Source: SSF26 sp037443945
Lineage (GTDB): Bacteria; Chloroflexota; Anaerolineae; J102
Reading direction: 5' to 3'
Assembly (NCBI GenBank): GCA_037443945.1
Contig: JBBINH010000016.1
Coordinates: forward strand, 4,088 to 68,087
Length of the DNA: 64,000 bases
Part shown: positions 42,592 to 50,721 of the stretch, one piece after another
Layout of the letters: each line of letters begins with the position of its first letter
How positions within the stretch are numbered: the first letter of the stretch is position 1
Program-made: the position numbers and the translations under genes
Notes under the pieces: generated by a model
Seen by the model: the letters and a program-made list of their open reading frames with translations, nothing else
Databases searched by the model: none
Told to the model about the DNA's origin: nothing

Positions 42592-44175
42592 TTAGAAAAG
42601 GGTGTTGAGGAGGTTGACGGCTGCGGCGTTGAAATACACGAGGACAAGGGTGGGGAAAATGCCCAAGAGGATCATCAAAGCCACCAGCGGCCACAAGGTC
42701 ACCTTCTCGAACAACTCCATATCGGTCGGCCCCTCACTGGGATGGCCGGCTACCGTCGTCCAGTGGACAATCTTGCCGGCTTCATACTTACCCAGAAAAA
42801 CGTTCTGGATCACGCGATAAAGGATGTAGGCGGCCGTGATGACAACGCCGATAACCCCGATCAGAGCCAACACGGGCACAATGGCGAACGCCCCGCGGAA
42901 GGTGAAAAACTCGGCCCAGAAGCCGGCCAGGCCCGGCAACCCCAACGAGGCGAAGCCGGCGAACATCATCGTGGCATAAAAGACGGGTGTCAGGCTGCTC
43001 AGGCCGCCGAATTTCTCCAGGTCACGGGTATGGGCGCGTTCGTAAATGACGCCGACCAGGAAAAACAAGGCCCCGGTGATAATCCCGTGCATGAACATCT
43101 GCAGACTGGCGCCGTTCAGCGCCATGGCCGCCGAATTGAGCAGCTCCGATGTCTTGGCCTGATTGAGCGCCCACGCCGCCGCGGCGATACCCAACATCAC
43201 ATAGCCCATATGGCTCACCGATGAGTAGGCGATCAGCCGTTTCAGGTCCGTCTGGGCCAGCGAGACCAGGGCCCCGTAGACGATGCCGATGACGCCCAGG
43301 GCGGCAATAAAAAGACCATATTGAGCGGCCGGCCCCGGGAAGAGGGGCAACAAAATGCGCAGGAACCCGTAAGCACCGAGTTTCAGCAAAATGCCCGCCA
43401 GAATGACCGAGCCGGCCGTCGGCGCCGCCGTATGGGCATCGGGCAACCAGGTATGGAAGGGAAAGCTGGGCACCTTGATGGCAAAAGCCACGAAGAAAGC
43501 CCAGAAGGAGAGGGCGGCCGCCAGCGGCGCCGTTGTCCACACCCCACCGTTCTGAGCGGCGACCAGGATATCAAAAGTCCCTTTGTCCAGGTAGACCCCG
43601 ATAATCGCCAGCAGCATGAAGACGGAACCGGCCAGGGTGTAGAGAAAGAACTTGATGGCGGAGTACTGCGGCCGGTCTTTTTCCTGCCCCCAAATGCCGA
43701 TCATGAAATACATCGGCACCAGGCCGATCTCCCAGAACACGTAGAAGAGCACCAGGTCCAGGGCCACAAACACGCCGAACATGCCCGTCGCCAGGAAGAG
43801 GAAGAGGGCGAAGAATTCTTTGACCCGATGCCGGATGGTCCGGGCCGAGTAGTACAGACCCAGTGTCGTCAGCAACGCCGTCAGGAAGATAAGCGGCACA
43901 CTGAAGCCGTCGGCACCGACATGGTAGTTGACGCCCAACGCCGGGATCCAGGCCGCCTTGAGTTCATAGGCCATCTCGGCCTGACCCCTCACCAGGAATT
44001 TCAACCAATAGTCTGCCGCCAGCCAGATCGAAAGGACCAACGGGATCAAGCTCCACAGAACGGAAAAGCGCTTGATCAACCCCGTATTCGTGGCCGGGAT
44101 CAGCATCACCGCGATACTGCCGATAAGGGGCACAAAAGTGATCAGCGTCAAGACCCATGTATCGAGAAAATTCAT
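42592..44175 (-). CDS. nuoM: NADH-quinone oxidoreductase subunit M
   Basis: A 527-residue antiporter-like subunit. Motifs: FYVFWEIGLVPMYFMIGIWGQEKDRPQYSAIKFFLYTLAGS (conserved Glu), KVPSFPFHTWLPDAHTAAPTAGSVILAGILLKLGAYGFLRI (key Lys residues) and LKRLIAYSSVSHMGYVMLG. GAGGAGGACATCTCG before the ATG at 44175 fixes the start. Confidence 0.95.
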   Translation of the reverse strand: MNFLDTWVLTLITFVPLIGSIAVMLIPATNTGLIKRFSVLWSLIPLVLSIWLAADYWLKFLVRGQAEMAYELKAAWIPALGVNYHVGADGFSVPLIFLTALLTTLGLYYSARTIRHRVKEFFALFLFLATGMFGVFVALDLVLFYVFWEIGLVPMYFMIGIWGQEKDRPQYSAIKFFLYTLAGSVFMLLAIIGVYLDKGTFDILVAAQNGGVWTTAPLAAALSFWAFFVAFAIKVPSFPFHTWLPDAHTAAPTAGSVILAGILLKLGAYGFLRILLPLFPGPAAQYGLFIAALGVIGIVYGALVSLAQTDLKRLIAYSSVSHMGYVMLGIAAAAWALNQAKTSELLNSAAMALNGASLQMFMHGIITGALFFLVGVIYERAHTRDLEKFGGLSSLTPVFYATMMFAGFASLGLPGLAGFWAEFFTFRGAFAIVPVLALIGVIGVVITAAYILYRVIQNVFLGKYEAGKIVHWTTVAGHPSEGPTDMELFEKVTLWPLVALMILLGIFPTLVLVYFNAAAVNLLNTLF

Positions 44176-44221
44176 CGAGATGTCCTCCTCGGAGAAAAGC
44201 AAGGCAAGCTAAAAAGACACA

Positions 44222-46432
44222 TCAAAAACCAAGCCGAACAAAGACCATAAAGGCCAGGGTACCCAAAAGCACGATGAGAAGATAAAACTGCACCTGGCCG
44301 TTTTGAACAAAACGTAACACCGAACCCGCCACCTGCGCGACAAAACCGGTACCGTTGACGGCGCCGTCCACGAACAGCTCGTCGAAGAAAAGCCGCAGCC
44401 CCCGGGCCAAACGGCGACCGCCGTAACCGATACCGTTGACGATGCCGTCAATGACGCGCGCATCAAACGCGCGCAGCACCGCCGTCAGCCAGAGGGCAAA
44501 GCGGACGACAAGAGCCGGGCGCACCTTGGGCAGACTCCCGTACAGTTCATCGAAGTAGTACTTGTGGCGCAGCACGGTGTGAATCGGCCCCAGCCAGCGT
44601 TCCAGCGGGTCGGGTTGGCCAGCCGCCAACGGTTTGCGGCCGTACACCAGCCAGGCCAGGAAAATACCACCCAAGGAGACGACCACCGAAACCAATAGAG
44701 GCACGCTTTGCGGCGGTAACGATTCGTAATGCAGGTGATACACCTCGGCCTGGGCGCCCAGCATGACGCCCAGCGGATTGCCCAGGAGCGGCCCCACGCC
44801 GGGGAACCATTCGGGAATCCCTACCCAACCGGCGGCAACGGCGAACACGGCCAAGATCATCAGCGGCACGGTCATCGAGCGGGTGCTTTCCACGGCATGA
44901 GCCGCCGCCTCGGTACGAGGCTGACCGAAGAAGGTCATAAAGACCTGTCGGAAGGAGTAAAACGCCGTCAGCAACGCCGCCGACGCCAGCGTCCAGAACA
45001 CCAGGGTATGGCCTGTGTACCAGGCATCGGCCAGGATTTCGTCCTTGGACCAAAACCCCGCCGTTACCAAGGGGAAGCCGGATAAAGCCGCCGCCCCGAT
45101 GATAAAGGTCCAACCCGTGGTCGGCATTCGCCGCAGCAAACCACCCATGTTGCGCATATCCTGGGGGTCGAAGTAGGCCTCCTCATGCTTGCCGTGATGC
45201 TCATGACCATGCCCGGCATGCGCCCCATGATGATGGCCATGCTCGACCCCGTGGATAACCGAACCGGAACCGAGGAACAAAAGCGCCTTGAAAAAGGCAT
45301 GCATGATGAGATGGAAGGTGGCCGCCACCCAGGCGCCGATCCCCAGGGCGGCGAACATATAGCCCAGCTGGGAAACCGTGGAATAGGCCAGGACCTTTTT
45401 GATATCGTTCTGGGCCACGGCGATGGTAGCGGCAAAAAGGGCCGTAAAGGCACCGATAAAAGCCACGAAGAGCATGGCGCCATTCTCGCCGTGATGGGCG
45501 GCGGCGAACAGCGGCTGCATGCGGATAATCAGATACACGCCGGCCGAGACCATCGTCGCCGCATGGATAAGGGCCGAGACCGGCGTCGGACCCTCCATGG
45601 CATCGGGCAACCAGACATGAAGCGGGAACTGCGCCGATTTACCGATGGCGCCCCAGAAAATGAAGATGGCAATGACCACGGCCGCCGAGAACGCGCCCAG
45701 GAAGGGGATGGCCAGATGGGACTCGGCCAGACGCTCCAGAACCTCCGGTTGGAAAATGGCCTGGAAATTCAACTCACCGGTCATGATGAACAGCAAAAGC
45801 AACCCGATCATCAGCAACACGTCGCCGATACGGGTTGTCAGAAACGCCTTCAGACCGGCCTGCGCAGGCGTAATCTGCTTGGGATCGGGATAGGTTTTGT
45901 CGAACCAGAAGCCGATCAGCAGGTACGAACACAACCCCATGATCTCCCAAAAAATGAACAACATGAGCAGATTATCCGCCACCACCAGACCAAGCATGCC
46001 CGTCGCAAAGAGGGAGATATAGGCAAAAAAGCGGCTATAGCGCGGATCGAGCCCATCGGTGTTCAGAGCCGGGTCGAGATAGCCGGGAAACGTCATATAG
46101 CCGTGGCTGTAGATGAAAATCATCGTCAGCACAAAGCCGACCATGAACAGCATCACGGCCGTGACGGCATCCACGGCCACACCCATGCGGAAAACGGTCT
46201 CGCCGGTGGGCAACCAGGGCAGGCTGAGGGCGAAAGGTTGCTCAACCAGGACGCGCCAGTTGCCGAAGTAGGCCAGGGCCACCAGCCAGCTCAGCACCCA
46301 CGAAAGCGCCACGGCCCCGATGGCCAGGTTGGAACTGAGCCGTTTGTGGGCGTTGGTAAAGAGAATGATGGCAAAAAAGGCCAATAGCGGAGGAACGGGG
46401 ATGAGCCAGGTGAGGTTGAAAACGTTCGTCAT
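44222..46432 (-). CDS. nuoL: NADH-quinone oxidoreductase subunit L
   Basis: A 736-residue subunit, long enough for the C-terminal lateral helix of NuoL. Motifs: FIFWEIMGLCSYLLIGFWFDKT, GAIGKSAQFPLHVWLPDAMEGPTPVSALIHAATMVSAGVYL, KKVLAYSTVSQLGYMFAALG. A His-rich loop (HGVEHGHHHGAHAGHGHEHHGKHEE, about residues 395-420) is inserted on one side of the membrane, which is common in NuoL homologues of this kind. GAGG lies 8 nt upstream of the ATG. Confidence 0.95.
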   Translation of the reverse strand: MTNVFNLTWLIPVPPLLAFFAIILFTNAHKRLSSNLAIGAVALSWVLSWLVALAYFGNWRVLVEQPFALSLPWLPTGETVFRMGVAVDAVTAVMLFMVGFVLTMIFIYSHGYMTFPGYLDPALNTDGLDPRYSRFFAYISLFATGMLGLVVADNLLMLFIFWEIMGLCSYLLIGFWFDKTYPDPKQITPAQAGLKAFLTTRIGDVLLMIGLLLLFIMTGELNFQAIFQPEVLERLAESHLAIPFLGAFSAAVVIAIFIFWGAIGKSAQFPLHVWLPDAMEGPTPVSALIHAATMVSAGVYLIIRMQPLFAAAHHGENGAMLFVAFIGAFTALFAATIAVAQNDIKKVLAYSTVSQLGYMFAALGIGAWVAATFHLIMHAFFKALLFLGSGSVIHGVEHGHHHGAHAGHGHEHHGKHEEAYFDPQDMRNMGGLLRRMPTTGWTFIIGAAALSGFPLVTAGFWSKDEILADAWYTGHTLVFWTLASAALLTAFYSFRQVFMTFFGQPRTEAAAHAVESTRSMTVPLMILAVFAVAAGWVGIPEWFPGVGPLLGNPLGVMLGAQAEVYHLHYESLPPQSVPLLVSVVVSLGGIFLAWLVYGRKPLAAGQPDPLERWLGPIHTVLRHKYYFDELYGSLPKVRPALVVRFALWLTAVLRAFDARVIDGIVNGIGYGGRRLARGLRLFFDELFVDGAVNGTGFVAQVAGSVLRFVQNGQVQFYLLIVLLGTLAFMVFVRLGF

Positions 46433-46467
46433 GAAAAAACCTCGGACGGAGAACGTCGTTGGGAAGC

Positions 46468-46818
46468 TCAAGAGCGTCGCAAAAACCAGCCGTTAATGAG
46501 CAAAAAGCCGACCAGCAAGCCGATAAACCCGAAAAGCAGGCTCTGCCAATCCTCGCGCCATCCCAGACCGCGGCTGACGCCGATGGCAACCAGGGCCACC
46601 ACCAGACTCCCGGCCAGGGTGAGCGATTGTCGACGCCGTGCGGCCTGGGCCCGGCGCAGAAGCTGCTGGATATCGCGATAATTGGGATTGACTTTGATGA
46701 TCTCGCGGGCATAGTGCACGGCGCCGCCGTATTTGCCCTCGCGCATCCGTTCGAGCACGATCTGATAAACGGTGGCCAATTGCTCCTCCAGAGGTCCGGA
46801 AAGCTGCTTTTTGGGCAT
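46468..46818 (-). CDS. Small TPR-like membrane protein inside the nuo cluster
   Basis: A 116-residue protein that is not a known Nuo subunit. The N-terminal ~60 residues form a TPR-like helical hairpin (EQLATVYQIVLERMREGKYGGAVHYAREIIKVNPNYRDIQQLLRRAQ); two membrane helices follow (SLTLAGSLVVALVAIGVS and LLFGFIGLLVGFLLINGWF). It lies 23 bp after nuoK and 35 bp before nuoL on the same strand. It could be an assembly or accessory factor of this complex. Confidence 0.7.
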   Translation of the reverse strand: MPKKQLSGPLEEQLATVYQIVLERMREGKYGGAVHYAREIIKVNPNYRDIQQLLRRAQAARRRQSLTLAGSLVVALVAIGVSRGLGWREDWQSLLFGFIGLLVGFLLINGWFLRRS

Positions 46819-46841
46819 GATGACGGCCTGCTGGCGGAAGG

Positions 46842-47153
46842 CTAACCCTTCAACAGGTCAATTTCGTCCACGTTGATGGTCCGGCGGGTACGATAGATGG
46901 CGATCATCAAGGCAAGCCCGACGGCCGCCTCGGCGGCCGCTACGGCCAGGACGAAAATGGCAAAAATCTGACCGGTCAGATCCGCAGGACGCACATAGCG
47001 CCAGAAAGCGACCAGATTGATGTTGACGGCGTTCAGCATCAGCTCCACGCCCATCAACGCCGCCACCGCGTTGCGCCGGGAGAGCACACCGAAAAAGCCG
47101 ATGCCAAACAGAGCGGCCGCAAACAGCAAATACCACGAAAGCGGGATCGTCAT
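46842..47153 (-). CDS. nuoK: NADH-quinone oxidoreductase subunit K
   Basis: A 103-residue subunit with three membrane helices, normal for NuoK. Motifs: GVLSRRNAVAALMGVELMLNAVNINLVAF (membrane Glu) and FAIFVLAVAAAEAAVGLALMIAIYR (second Glu). AGGAGG before the ATG at 47153 sets the start. Confidence 0.94.
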   Translation of the reverse strand: MTIPLSWYLLFAAALFGIGFFGVLSRRNAVAALMGVELMLNAVNINLVAFWRYVRPADLTGQIFAIFVLAVAAAEAAVGLALMIAIYRTRRTINVDEIDLLKG

Positions 47154-47167
47154 CGGGGATTCCTCCT

Positions 47168-47662
47168 TCAACGCTGGCGATGGCGCTCACGGGCGATCAT
47201 CACGGCCCCCATGAGGGCTACAACGAGCAAAACCGAAACCACTTCGAAGGGAATGAGATACGGGCCGATCAGCCCGGCGCCGATCTGTACGATGGCATCG
47301 GCCGGTACGGGTTGGTCCACCACCGGGAAGGAAACCGTCGTCAGCAGCAAGGCCAGCAGCGACCACAACGCGGCGACGCCCACTGCCGCTGCCACCCAGT
47401 AGCGATTATAGCCGCCGGCCTCGCGTCCCATCATGCTGCGACTGAGCATGATGGCAAAGACGATAAGTGTGGCGATGGCACCGATGTAGATGATCACCTG
47501 GGAGACGGCGAGAAACTCGGCCTCCAGCAAGACATAAATGGTCGCCACACCGAAAAAGGCACCGACCAAAAACAACGCCGCATGAAACAGATTGCGGGCC
47601 GTCACCGTGCCGATGGCCATGACCAGCGTGAGCAAGGCCAGAACGAGAAACAAAAGGGACAT
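47168..47662 (-). CDS. nuoJ: NADH-quinone oxidoreductase subunit J
   Basis: A 164-residue subunit with five predicted helices. Motifs: RNLFHAALFLVGAFFGVATIYVLLEAEFLAVSQVIIYIGAIATLIVFAIML, the most conserved part of NuoJ/ND6. AAGGAGG precedes the ATG. It begins 17 bp after the nuoH stop, with no nuoI between them. Confidence 0.94.
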   Translation of the reverse strand: MSLLFLVLALLTLVMAIGTVTARNLFHAALFLVGAFFGVATIYVLLEAEFLAVSQVIIYIGAIATLIVFAIMLSRSMMGREAGGYNRYWVAAAVGVAALWSLLALLLTTVSFPVVDQPVPADAIVQIGAGLIGPYLIPFEVVSVLLVVALMGAVMIARERHRQR

Positions 47663-47679
47663 GGTTGCATCCTCCTTGC

Positions 47680-48879
47680 TCAGAGCCGTGGGAGCTGAGG
47701 CGTAAACGCCCGCTTGGACGCATAAACCGCCCGCTGCTGTGCCTTGCCCAACAACCAGAAGCCACCGATCAGCAACGCCAGATTCCAGACCAGCAGCGCC
47801 AGACCATCAAACGGCGAGGGCAGACCCAGCTTGAGGATGATGGCCGTGCCGACGAGCAAGACCAGCGCCAGCGGTACCAGAAACTTCCAGCAAAAGTCCA
47901 TCATCTGGTCAATGCGCAGACGCGGGAAGGTGGCCCGAATCCAGGCCAGAACCCAAAACATGACCATCGTCTTGGCAAAGAAATAGACCACCCCCAAGGC
48001 GGGGATGCGGTCCACAAACGGCCCCTGCCAGCCGCCCAGGAACAGGGTGGTCCCGATGGCCGAAAGCACCCAACTGTTCAGGAAGAAAGCCAGGAAGAAC
48101 CAGGCGAACTTCATCCCCGAATACTCGATGTTGAAACCGGCCACGATCTCGGATTCGGCCTCCAGCAGGTCAAAGGGCGCCCGCTCGCCTTCGGCCAGAG
48201 TGGCCGCCAGGAAGATGAAAAAGGCACACGGCATCACCCACACATACCAGCCCAGGCCGCCGAATTGCCCCTGAGCTTCGGCCAGACCGTTCATCCGCAT
48301 GGTCCCCGCGGCCAACACCGGGATCATCATGGCGAAGACCAGAGGGATCTCATAGCTGAGCAACTGGGCCACCACCCGAAAACCGCCGACGAGGGCATAC
48401 TTGTTGTTCGAGGCCCAGCCCGCCATCAACGCCGCCATCGAGCCCACCGAACCAAAGGCGACGATGTAGAGCACACCCACATTCAGATCGGCGCCGATGA
48501 CGCCATCGGCAAAGGGAATCACGGCCAAGGTCATAAGGACATGAAACACGGCCAGCGCCGGGGCCAGGTTATAGGTGATGCGGTCGGCATCGGTCGGGGT
48601 AACATCCTCTTTGGTCAACAACTTGAGGGCATCGGCCACGGTCTGCAACAATCCGAACGGTCCCACCCGATTCGGCCCCAGGCGGTCCTGAATGCGGGCG
48701 GCGATCTTGCGCTCCAACCAGATCAACCCGATCACCATATTGAGACCCACAAACAGCAGCACAACCGCAGCAACCACCCAATTGATGACGGTGAGAAGCG
48801 GAGGCGCTATCCCGGCATTTTGTAATGCCTGATTCCACAACACACCCACCGTGCGCAGGTCAATCTGACTCCAATCCAT
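47680..48879 (-). CDS. nuoH: NADH-quinone oxidoreductase subunit H
   Basis: A 399-residue subunit that links the peripheral and membrane arms and forms part of the quinone tunnel. Motifs: LIWLERKIAARIQDRLGPNRVGPFGLLQTVADALKLLTKED, FAMMIPVLAAGTM, AEGERAPFDLLEAESEIVAGFNIEYSGMKFAWFFL and ATFPRLRIDQMMDFCWKFLVPLAL. It sits between nuoA and nuoJ, where B, C and D (before) and I (after) are normally found. Confidence 0.95.
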   Translation of the reverse strand: MDWSQIDLRTVGVLWNQALQNAGIAPPLLTVINWVVAAVVLLFVGLNMVIGLIWLERKIAARIQDRLGPNRVGPFGLLQTVADALKLLTKEDVTPTDADRITYNLAPALAVFHVLMTLAVIPFADGVIGADLNVGVLYIVAFGSVGSMAALMAGWASNNKYALVGGFRVVAQLLSYEIPLVFAMMIPVLAAGTMRMNGLAEAQGQFGGLGWYVWVMPCAFFIFLAATLAEGERAPFDLLEAESEIVAGFNIEYSGMKFAWFFLAFFLNSWVLSAIGTTLFLGGWQGPFVDRIPALGVVYFFAKTMVMFWVLAWIRATFPRLRIDQMMDFCWKFLVPLALVLLVGTAIILKLGLPSPFDGLALLVWNLALLIGGFWLLGKAQQRAVYASKRAFTPQLPRL

Positions 48880-48926
48880 ATCGGTTCTCCCGAAGCAAAC
48901 AAGATATCCTCATTCGGTCATGGCGG

Positions 48927-49283
48927 CTATTGCCATTCCAGCGCACCTTTGCGCCAGGCATAGATAAGTCCCACCGCCAGAATGAGCACGAACAGAATAG
49001 CCTCAAAAACAGCAAACAAGGTCAATTGATTAAAAGCCACGGCAAAAGGAAACAAAAAGATCGCTTCGATGTCAAAGATAACAAAAACAAGCGCAAAAAG
49101 ATAGTACTGTGCGCGAAACTGTACCCATGTCTCACCGATGGTCTCGATCCCACATTCATAGATCGAATTCTTGAGCGGATTAGGACGCTTGGGCCGCAAC
49201 AACCAGGCTACGGCGAGCCCCACAAAGGGGAAAACAGCAGCAATAAGGGCGAGGATAGCGATGAAACCGTACTGCTCAAGCAT
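48927..49283 (-). CDS. nuoA: NADH-quinone oxidoreductase subunit A
   Basis: A 118-residue subunit with three helices. KNSIYECGIETIGETWVQFRAQYYLFALVFVIFDIEAIFLFPFAV is the conserved loop and second helix, with the Cys that lines the quinone-site loop. It is the first gene of the run and is followed 47 bp on by nuoH. Confidence 0.94.
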   Translation of the reverse strand: MLEQYGFIAILALIAAVFPFVGLAVAWLLRPKRPNPLKNSIYECGIETIGETWVQFRAQYYLFALVFVIFDIEAIFLFPFAVAFNQLTLFAVFEAILFVLILAVGLIYAWRKGALEWQ

Positions 49284-49389
49284 GGCGTCTCTCCTGCAGA
49301 AGGGATGCGTAAGGGTGTCTCGACTCCAAATCCGAGTGCCGATCTCTGGGATAACCGATGGCCGCTGACTTGGGCCGCAATTGCGGGCA

Positions 49390-49398
49390 ATTATAGCA
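49390..49398 (-). promoter_or_regulatory. Extended -10 promoter of the nuo cluster
   Basis: On the minus strand TGCTATAAT (TG at 49398-49397, consensus TATAAT at 49395-49390), about 107 bp before nuoA. The -35 region is weak. It is divergent from the trmB promoter 90 bp away. Confidence 0.6.
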
Positions 49399-49483
49399 TA
49401 GGGCTCACGGACGAAGGAAGTTTTTCACCTGCTGAATACGCAATTGGGACGAAGGCGTAGACCTTCACGGCGGCTGTTGGGCA

Positions 49484-49492
49484 TGCTACAAT
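49484..49492 (+). promoter_or_regulatory. Extended -10 promoter of trmB
   Basis: TGCTACAAT, TG at 49484-49485 and TACAAT at 49487-49492. Transcription would start near 49499, where an in-frame TTG of trmB lies; the first in-frame ATG is at 49517. Confidence 0.55.
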
Positions 49493-49516
49493 AGAGCCTT
49501 GTCACGAAAACGGCCC

Positions 49517-50296
49517 ATGAGCGCATCCCATCCCGTCTATTGCGTTGGTCGCGACACCTTTGAGACCGATCCGGCCCGGTTGGAACAGGCCCTGGCCCGC
49601 TACGAAGAAGGCAAGGGGCTGATCGGTGGCGATCCGCGACGCCGTCCCCGGTGGTTGCATCCCTTGCCGGCCGAACCCGCGCGCGCCTTCCGCCTGCACC
49701 AATCCAGCCCCGAACACCTGGACCGTTTGCACGCCTTTCTGCGGGAGGGAGGCCCTCTGGAGATCGAAATCGGCAGCGGTCGTGGCGAGTTCATCCTCGC
49801 TTGGGCTGCGCGCCATCCCGACCGCCGCTTTCTGGCCTTCGAGGTCAAATGGAAGTTCATGCGGCGCCTGGTCGAACGGGCCGAACGGCTGGGTTTGACC
49901 AACCTGTGGGTTTCGGATGACGATGCCCGCTACGATCTACCACGGCTTCTGTCCCCGGCCGGCGTCGCCGTCATCCACATCCTGTTTCCCGATCCCTGGT
50001 GGAAACCCAAACATCAGAGCAGACGCCTCTTTCTTCCGCCCTTTATCGCAACCATGGCCGAGCTGTTGCAACCGGGGGGCATCCTGCGCGTGGCCACCGA
50101 TATTCCCGGCTATGCCGAATTCATCATCGCCCAGGTCACGGCCCATCCGGCCTTTTCGGCTCCTCGGCCGGAACTGGCCGCCGCCTTCGCCGAGGCTGTG
50201 CCCACCTCGCGCCAGGCCTTCTGCGATGCCATCGGCCGGCCTTATCAGTACCTCTACTTTCAACGTCTGGCTTCCGCCCCGGCCTCGTCACCCTGA
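49517..50296 (+). CDS. trmB: tRNA (guanine-N7)-methyltransferase
   Basis: A 259-residue SAM-dependent enzyme making m7G46 in tRNA. Motifs: PLEIEIGSGRGEFILAWA (SAM loop), FLAFEVKWKFMRR, and IHILFPDPWWKPKHQSRRLF, the family hallmark, followed by GILRVATDIPGYAEF. There is no Shine-Dalgarno before the ATG at 49517; a TTG at 49499 coincides with the predicted transcription start and would add six residues. ridA follows 12 bp on. Confidence 0.92.
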   Translation: MSASHPVYCVGRDTFETDPARLEQALARYEEGKGLIGGDPRRRPRWLHPLPAEPARAFRLHQSSPEHLDRLHAFLREGGPLEIEIGSGRGEFILAWAARHPDRRFLAFEVKWKFMRRLVERAERLGLTNLWVSDDDARYDLPRLLSPAGVAVIHILFPDPWWKPKHQSRRLFLPPFIATMAELLQPGGILRVATDIPGYAEFIIAQVTAHPAFSAPRPELAAAFAEAVPTSRQAFCDAIGRPYQYLYFQRLASAPASSP

Positions 50297-50307
50297 ACTT
50301 GACCGCC

Positions 50308-50709
50308 ATGTCCCGTCATATCATCGCTACCTCGGCAGCGCCGGCTGCCATTGGCCCCTACTCTCAGGCCGTGCGTGTGGGTTCCCTCGTGTTTACGGCC
50401 GGTCAGATCGGCCTTGACCCGGCCACCGGTCAGCTTGTCGCCGACGATGTCGAAGCCCAAACCCGCCAGGTCATGGCCAACCTGGCTGCCGTGTTAGTGG
50501 CGGCAGGCAGCGACCTGAGCCGCATCGTCAAAACCACCATCTTCCTGACCGACATGGCCGACTTCCCTACGGTCAATGCCGTCTACGGCAGCTTCTTCAC
50601 CGAGGCGCCCCCGGCGCGTTCGACCGTCGCCGTCGCCGCCCTGCCGCGTGGGGCGCGGGTCGAAATCGAAGCCATCGCCCTCGTCGAGGAAGACAATTCC
50701 CGAGCCTAA
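50308..50709 (+). CDS. ridA: RidA-family deaminase (reactive imine/enamine hydrolase)
   Basis: A 133-residue protein of normal RidA length. AAPAAIGPYSQAVRVGSLVFTAGQIGLDPATGQL, VEAQTRQVMANLAAVLVAAGSDLSRIVKTTIFLTDMADFPTVNAVY and PPARSTVAVAALPRGARVEIEAIA include the Arg that binds the substrate carboxylate. RidA removes 2-aminoacrylate formed by PLP enzymes. It is 12 bp after trmB and 12 bp before the next gene, so the three are probably one operon. Confidence 0.93.
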   Translation: MSRHIIATSAAPAAIGPYSQAVRVGSLVFTAGQIGLDPATGQLVADDVEAQTRQVMANLAAVLVAAGSDLSRIVKTTIFLTDMADFPTVNAVYGSFFTEAPPARSTVAVAALPRGARVEIEAIALVEEDNSRA

Positions 50710-50721
50710 ACCGTCGCCGCC

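Noticed and set aside
45180..45260. His-rich loop of nuoL as a frameshift or low-complexity insertion artefact
   Set aside because: The frame stays open and NuoL motifs continue on both sides; His-rich loops occur in this subunit.
49999..50709. A long frame that would extend RidA upstream through trmB
   Set aside because: RidA proteins start at the residues encoded at 50308; the extension is out-of-frame trmB sequence.
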